A stretch of DNA of 64,000 nt from NCBI GenBank assembly GCA_903885565.1, contig CAISJI010000230.1, positions 69,177 through 133,176 on the forward strand. The letters are read 5' to 3'. This stretch comes from an uncultured Planctomycetaceae bacterium (GTDB lineage Bacteria; Planctomycetota; Planctomycetia; Pirellulales; UBA1268). Numbering within the stretch: position 1 is the stretch's first letter; each line of letters opens with the position of its first letter. This document shows, piece after piece, positions 60,767 to 64,000 of this stretch. The notes under the pieces were generated by a model that was given only the letters and a program-made list of their open reading frames with translations, was not told the origin of the DNA and did not search any database. A program made the translations under genes and the position numbers.

Positions 60767-61068
60767 GGGGAACAGCCTCCAGAGATTGCCGGGCCGATGC
60801 ACAGCGCCTCTGCCCAGCAGGCCGGTTGTACTGCAATGCAGAGGTTTCGCAACGCGGTGGCGCCGCTGCGGAACACGAGGCCCGGTCGCTGCCGCCGATC
60901 GATCCAGCCCCCTTTCGTCCCGGTTTTCTCCGCCGCTAACGCTCGCGCAGTCAGCTGCTCACCACACCCCCCCTGACGGGGCTCTCGGGCAACCATCCCT
61001 GGCCCGCTCTCTCGCGCCTGAAAAACAGGCCGAAACCAGCCCCTTTCGGGGCGGCCCTAAAAATCTTC

Positions 61069-61096
61069 TTGACTCATACAATCCTCACGCTACATT
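61069..61096 (+). promoter_or_regulatory. Candidate promoter upstream of nrdJ
   Basis: TTGACT (61069-61074), 16-base spacer and TACATT (61091-61096). Both are close to consensus. It would give a 5' leader of about 290 bases before the nrdJ ATG. Tentative. Confidence 0.4.
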
Positions 61097-61215
61097 CACG
61101 CCCCGGCCCCATGGGGTCCATATGCAGTGCTTTGGGATGCTGCAGACACAACATATTGCGATAGCATGCAGATGGAGCTGCTTTCTGGACTTCGCTTTTT
61201 TTAGCCTTTTCAGCC

Positions 61216-61245
61216 CATTGAGGCGGGTCTGCGCCGGCCTCAATG
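61216..61245 (+). promoter_or_regulatory. Hairpin in the nrdJ leader
   Basis: CATTGAGGC (61216-61224) pairs perfectly with GCCTCAATG (61237-61245) around a 12-base loop. No T-run follows, so it is not an obvious terminator. Its role is unknown. Confidence 0.45.
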
Positions 61246-61308
61246 CCCCCCGCCGAACCGGTCTGGCAGGGGAACTGCACGTTGGTTGATTGGCTGCCGA
61301 TCATATAC

Positions 61309-61322
61309 AGAAGTATACTTCT
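61309..61322. promoter_or_regulatory. 14-bp perfect palindrome in the nrdJ leader
   Basis: AGAAGTATACTTCT is its own reverse complement. It lies 73 bases before the start codon and could be a regulator site; it also includes a TATACT that might be a second -10. Unassigned. Confidence 0.45.
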
Positions 61323-61394
61323 CTTATTCCCACTGCGGTTTCGTTCTCTTCGCCTCGTTTTTCGCCCGTTTTTTTACGCAAGGAGCAATGCCCC

Positions 61395-64000
61395 ATGGCA
61401 GCGTTTGACCCCTCGACTGGTTCCACGGCCGCCGTCTCGCCCAAGCCGGCTGCCGCGACGAGGCCCACCGATCGCCAACCGCTGGCCGTGCATCCGGTTT
61501 TCTGTCCGATCGATGCCGACACGCCGTTTGACACCACCGAATGGGAATTGCGCACCGCGGCGATCAAAGGGGAGGATGGCAAGGTTCTGTTTGAACAGCC
61601 GGCCTGCGAAATTCCGGCGGCGTGGAGCCAACTGGCCACCAACGTGGTGGTGAGCAAGTATTTCTACGGCGAAATCCACACTCCGGAACGGGAGCATTCC
61701 GTTCGCCAATTGGTCCACCGCGTGGCCCGCACGATCGCCGATTGGGGCGTGGCGGATGGCTATTTCGCCAGTGCCGAGGATGGGGAAAACTTCTACCGCG
61801 ATCTCTCCTGGCTGTGCGTTCATCAGCATGGGGCCTTCAACTCCCCGGTCTGGTTCAACGTCGGCCTGTTCCATCAGTACGGGGTGAAGGGCGCCGCCTG
61901 CAACTGGCGCTGGGATGAGGCCACCCGCGAGGTGGTGCAGCCGCCAAACCCCTACGAGTATCCGCAGGGGAGCGCGTGCTTCATCCAGAGCGTGCAAGAC
62001 AACATGGAAGACATCATGGAGCTCGCCCGCAGCGAGGCGATGCTCTTCAAATTTGGCTCGGGCACCGGCACCGACCTCTCCACACTGCGCAGCCAGCGGG
62101 AAAAGCTCGCCGGCGGCGGCAAGCCCTCCGGCCCGCTCTCCTTCATGCGCGTCTACGATCAGGTGGCGGCGGTGGTGAAGAGCGGTGGCAAAACCCGCCG
62201 TGCCGCCAAGATGCAGTCACTCAAAGTGACCCATCCCGATGTGATGGAATTCATCGAGTGCAAGGCGAAGGAAGAGAACAAGGCCCGCGTGCTGATTGAG
62301 AAGGGGGGGTATGACTCCAACTTCAACGGCGAGGCCTACAGCTCGATCCTGTTCCAGAACGCCAATCTCTCCGTGCGCCTCACCGACGACTTCATGGAGG
62401 CCGTCGAACGGGACGACACCTGGACGACGCGCTGGGTGACCGATCCCGCCAAGGCCGGGCCCTCCTTCAAGGCCCGCGACGTGCTCGGCCGGATGGCCGA
62501 GTGTGCCTGGCAGTGCGGCGATCCGGGTGTTCAGTACGACACCACGATCAACCGCTGGCACACCTGCCCGAACTCGGGCCGCATCAATGCCAGCAACCCC
62601 TGCAGCGAGTACATGTTCCTCGACGACACCGCCTGCAATCTCGCCAGCATCAACCTGATGAAGTTCCGGCGGGCCGATGGCACGTTTGATGTCGACCGCT
62701 TTGCCGCGGCCTGCCGCATCTTCTTCGTGGCCCAGGAAATCCTCGTGGACCACGCCAGCTACCCAACGAAGCGGATTGCCAAGAACAGCCATATGTTCCG
62801 GCCCTTGGGGCTGGGCTATTCCAATCTCGGCAGCCTGCTGATGGCCGATGGGCTCGCGTACGACAGCGATGCCGGCCGGGGGCTGTGCGGCGCGATCACT
62901 GCCATCCTCCACGGCACCGCCAACCGCACCAGCGCCGAACTGGCCGCGGCAGTGGGGCCCTTTGAGGGATTTGCAGCCAACCGCGAGCCGATGCTCGATG
63001 TGATGCAGATGCACCGCAATGCGGTCGAAAAGATCGAACCTGCCTGCCCTGGCTATCTGCGTGACGCGGCGCGGCGAATCTGGGACGACGTCCTCGCCGC
63101 CGGCCGACGGGATGGCTACCGCAACGCTCAGGCGACCGTGCTGGCCCCCACCGGCACGATCAGCTTCCTGATGGACTGCGATACCACCGGGATCGAGCCC
63201 GATATCGCGCTGGTGAAATACAAGCAACTCGCCGGTGGCGGGATGCTGAAGATCGTCAATCAGACCGTCCCGCTGGCCCTCCGCACGCTCGGCTATGACG
63301 GGCCGACGGTCGAGAGTGTGCTCGCTTTCATTGATACAAACGACACCATGGAGGGGGCACCAGGCCTTCAGGACAAGCATCTGTCGGTGTTTGACTGTGC
63401 CTTCAAGCCCAGACTCGGCCAGCGTTCCATCGCCTGGCAGGCGCATGTGAAGATGATGGCGGCGGCGCAGCCCTTCATTTCAGGAGCGATTTCCAAGACG
63501 GTCAACATGCCGCGAGAAACGACTCCGGCCGACGTCTCCAAGGCCTACATCGAGGGCTGGCAGTATGGCCTCAAGGCCCTGGCGATCTACCGCGATGGAT
63601 CGAAGGAGAGCCAGCCTCTCTCCACCAGCACCGAGGGGGACAAGGCGGCGGCCAAGGTGACCCCCGCTCCACGGCGTGAGCGGCTGCCCGACACCCGGCG
63701 CAGCATCACTCACAAATTCAATGTGGGGGGCCACGAAGGCTACATCACGGTTGGGCTCTACGACGACGGACGTCCCGGTGAGCTGTTCATCACGATGGCC
63801 AAGGAAGGGAGCACCATCGGTGGCCTGATGGATGCTTTCGGCACTGCGGTGTCGATGAGTCTCCAGTATGGAGTGCCGCTGGAGGTGTATGTGAAGAAGT
63901 TCTCCCACACCCGATTCGAGCCGTGGGGCTACACCAAGAATCCCGACATTCCGGTGGCCAAGAGTCTGGTCGACTATCTGTTCCGCTGGATGGGCAACGA
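61395..64000 (+). CDS. nrdJ: B12-dependent (class II) ribonucleotide reductase, 3' end off the right edge
   Basis: At least 868 codons are open from ATG 61395, with AAGGAG nine bases upstream, to the window edge. It reduces ribonucleotides to deoxyribonucleotides using adenosylcobalamin. Seen in order: FNSPVWFNVGL, a FGSGTGTDLS loop, VVKSGGKTRRAAKM, QNANLSVRLTDDFM, the finger-loop motif NPCSEYMFLDDTACNLASINL in the active site, then LGYSNLGSLLMADGL and ATVLAPTGTISFLMDCDTTGIEPD. A late VSKAYIEGWQYGLKALAIYRDGSKE block precedes the C-terminal region, which has begun (HKFNVGGHEGYITVGLYDDGR). The missing end probably contains the C-terminal Cys pair. The gene seems monocistronic. Confidence 0.96.
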   Translation, partial: MAAFDPSTGSTAAVSPKPAAATRPTDRQPLAVHPVFCPIDADTPFDTTEWELRTAAIKGEDGKVLFEQPACEIPAAWSQLATNVVVSKYFYGEIHTPEREHSVRQLVHRVARTIADWGVADGYFASAEDGENFYRDLSWLCVHQHGAFNSPVWFNVGLFHQYGVKGAACNWRWDEATREVVQPPNPYEYPQGSACFIQSVQDNMEDIMELARSEAMLFKFGSGTGTDLSTLRSQREKLAGGGKPSGPLSFMRVYDQVAAVVKSGGKTRRAAKMQSLKVTHPDVMEFIECKAKEENKARVLIEKGGYDSNFNGEAYSSILFQNANLSVRLTDDFMEAVERDDTWTTRWVTDPAKAGPSFKARDVLGRMAECAWQCGDPGVQYDTTINRWHTCPNSGRINASNPCSEYMFLDDTACNLASINLMKFRRADGTFDVDRFAAACRIFFVAQEILVDHASYPTKRIAKNSHMFRPLGLGYSNLGSLLMADGLAYDSDAGRGLCGAITAILHGTANRTSAELAAAVGPFEGFAANREPMLDVMQMHRNAVEKIEPACPGYLRDAARRIWDDVLAAGRRDGYRNAQATVLAPTGTISFLMDCDTTGIEPDIALVKYKQLAGGGMLKIVNQTVPLALRTLGYDGPTVESVLAFIDTNDTMEGAPGLQDKHLSVFDCAFKPRLGQRSIAWQAHVKMMAAAQPFISGAISKTVNMPRETTPADVSKAYIEGWQYGLKALAIYRDGSKESQPLSTSTEGDKAAAKVTPAPRRERLPDTRRSITHKFNVGGHEGYITVGLYDDGRPGELFITMAKEGSTIGGLMDAFGTAVSMSLQYGVPLEVYVKKFSHTRFEPWGYTKNPDIPVAKSLVDYLFRWMGN

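Larger units (their letters stand above)
60767..61394. other. Long leader and promoter region of nrdJ
   Basis: About 630 bases without a gene. It holds the promoter candidate at 61069, a hairpin at 61216-61245, and a 14-bp perfect palindrome AGAAGTATACTTCT at 61309-61322. I looked for a B12 riboswitch (for example a B12-box-like sequence) and saw none. Confidence 0.4.

Noticed and set aside
61000-61394. Possible B12 riboswitch before the B12-dependent reductase
   Set aside because: No B12-box-like sequence or characteristic multi-stem layout could be seen by eye.
62217-63446. 409-codon minus-strand frame within nrdJ
   Set aside because: Antisense to strongly conserved reductase motifs, no recognisable domain.

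Overview
This is about 64 kb of GC-rich chromosome that reads as a planctomycete, probably Pirellulales-like. Several family signatures point that way: an exosortase E/protease fusion with a matching VPEID-CTERM surface protein, a cysteine-rich YTV-repeat cell-wall protein, DUF1080 (3-keto-glycoside hydrolase) proteins, a Tat-exported Gfo/Idh/MocA oxidoreductase, many secreted Cys/Pro-rich proteins and lipoproteins, and lysine-rich micro-proteins. The assignment is inferred from gene content; no rRNA or tRNA gene was seen.

Left part (1-9.4 kb): a truncated lipoprotein gene, exosortase E/protease (xrtE), an overlooked 29-residue basic protein, an App1-like phosphatase, the leftward ribosomal/translation block ffh-rpsP-trmD-rplS-yraN, a Cys-rich lipoprotein and a secreted alpha/beta hydrolase. 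A leftward polysaccharide cluster follows (9.4-17.2 kb): rfbC-rfbA-rfbD, two glycosyltransferase genes (one a tandem fusion), a small unknown gene and a GalE-like epimerase. A divergent rgpF-like gene lies next to it. These should supply dTDP-rhamnose and build a rhamnose-containing cell-surface glycan; rfbB is not here.

Central metabolism (18.6-26.5 kb): sucC-sucD-lutA overlap as an operon, and lutB-lutC follow rightward. A leftward cvpA/gspE-type ATPase pair separates lutA from lutBC. Next is a compact trio of two nucleotidyltransferase-fold genes and a small helper (26.5-27.9 kb), possibly toxin-antitoxin-like.

Surface island (28-36.3 kb): a LytTR response regulator and LytS-type kinase are divergent from an 884-residue VPEID-CTERM repeat protein. 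The shared intergenic region has 20-22 bp direct repeats, a possible LytTR operator. Downstream come a secreted Cys-rich protein, a 76-residue metallothionein-like peptide with 17 cysteines, and the YTV wall protein, most with clear terminators. This island together with the distant xrtE is the most system-like set in the window.

Right part (36.4-64 kb): sulfotransferase, two tandem paralogous membrane-anchored unknowns, EVE protein, a BioF-like enzyme translationally coupled to a flavin monooxygenase, a giant AsmA-like protein, a MobA-like transferase, DUF1080 protein, aminotransferase, inositol-phosphate synthase, an 18-residue all-basic peptide gene with a long leader and terminator, an RlmM/FtsJ-like methyltransferase, BirA, two tandem outer-membrane barrel proteins, a DUF1080 fusion with Gfo/Idh/MocA and a PfpI protein, and finally B12-dependent ribonucleotide reductase (nrdJ) running off the right edge.

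Three dispersed non-coding repeat families sit between genes: GGTGCCAGCCACC palindromes (27.9, 33.1 and 42.2 kb), a GGGGACGGGAGC inverted repeat (33.1 kb), and a 121-135 bp element carrying a perfect DnaA box (18.3 and 47.8 kb). No CRISPR array, prophage or insertion sequence was seen.
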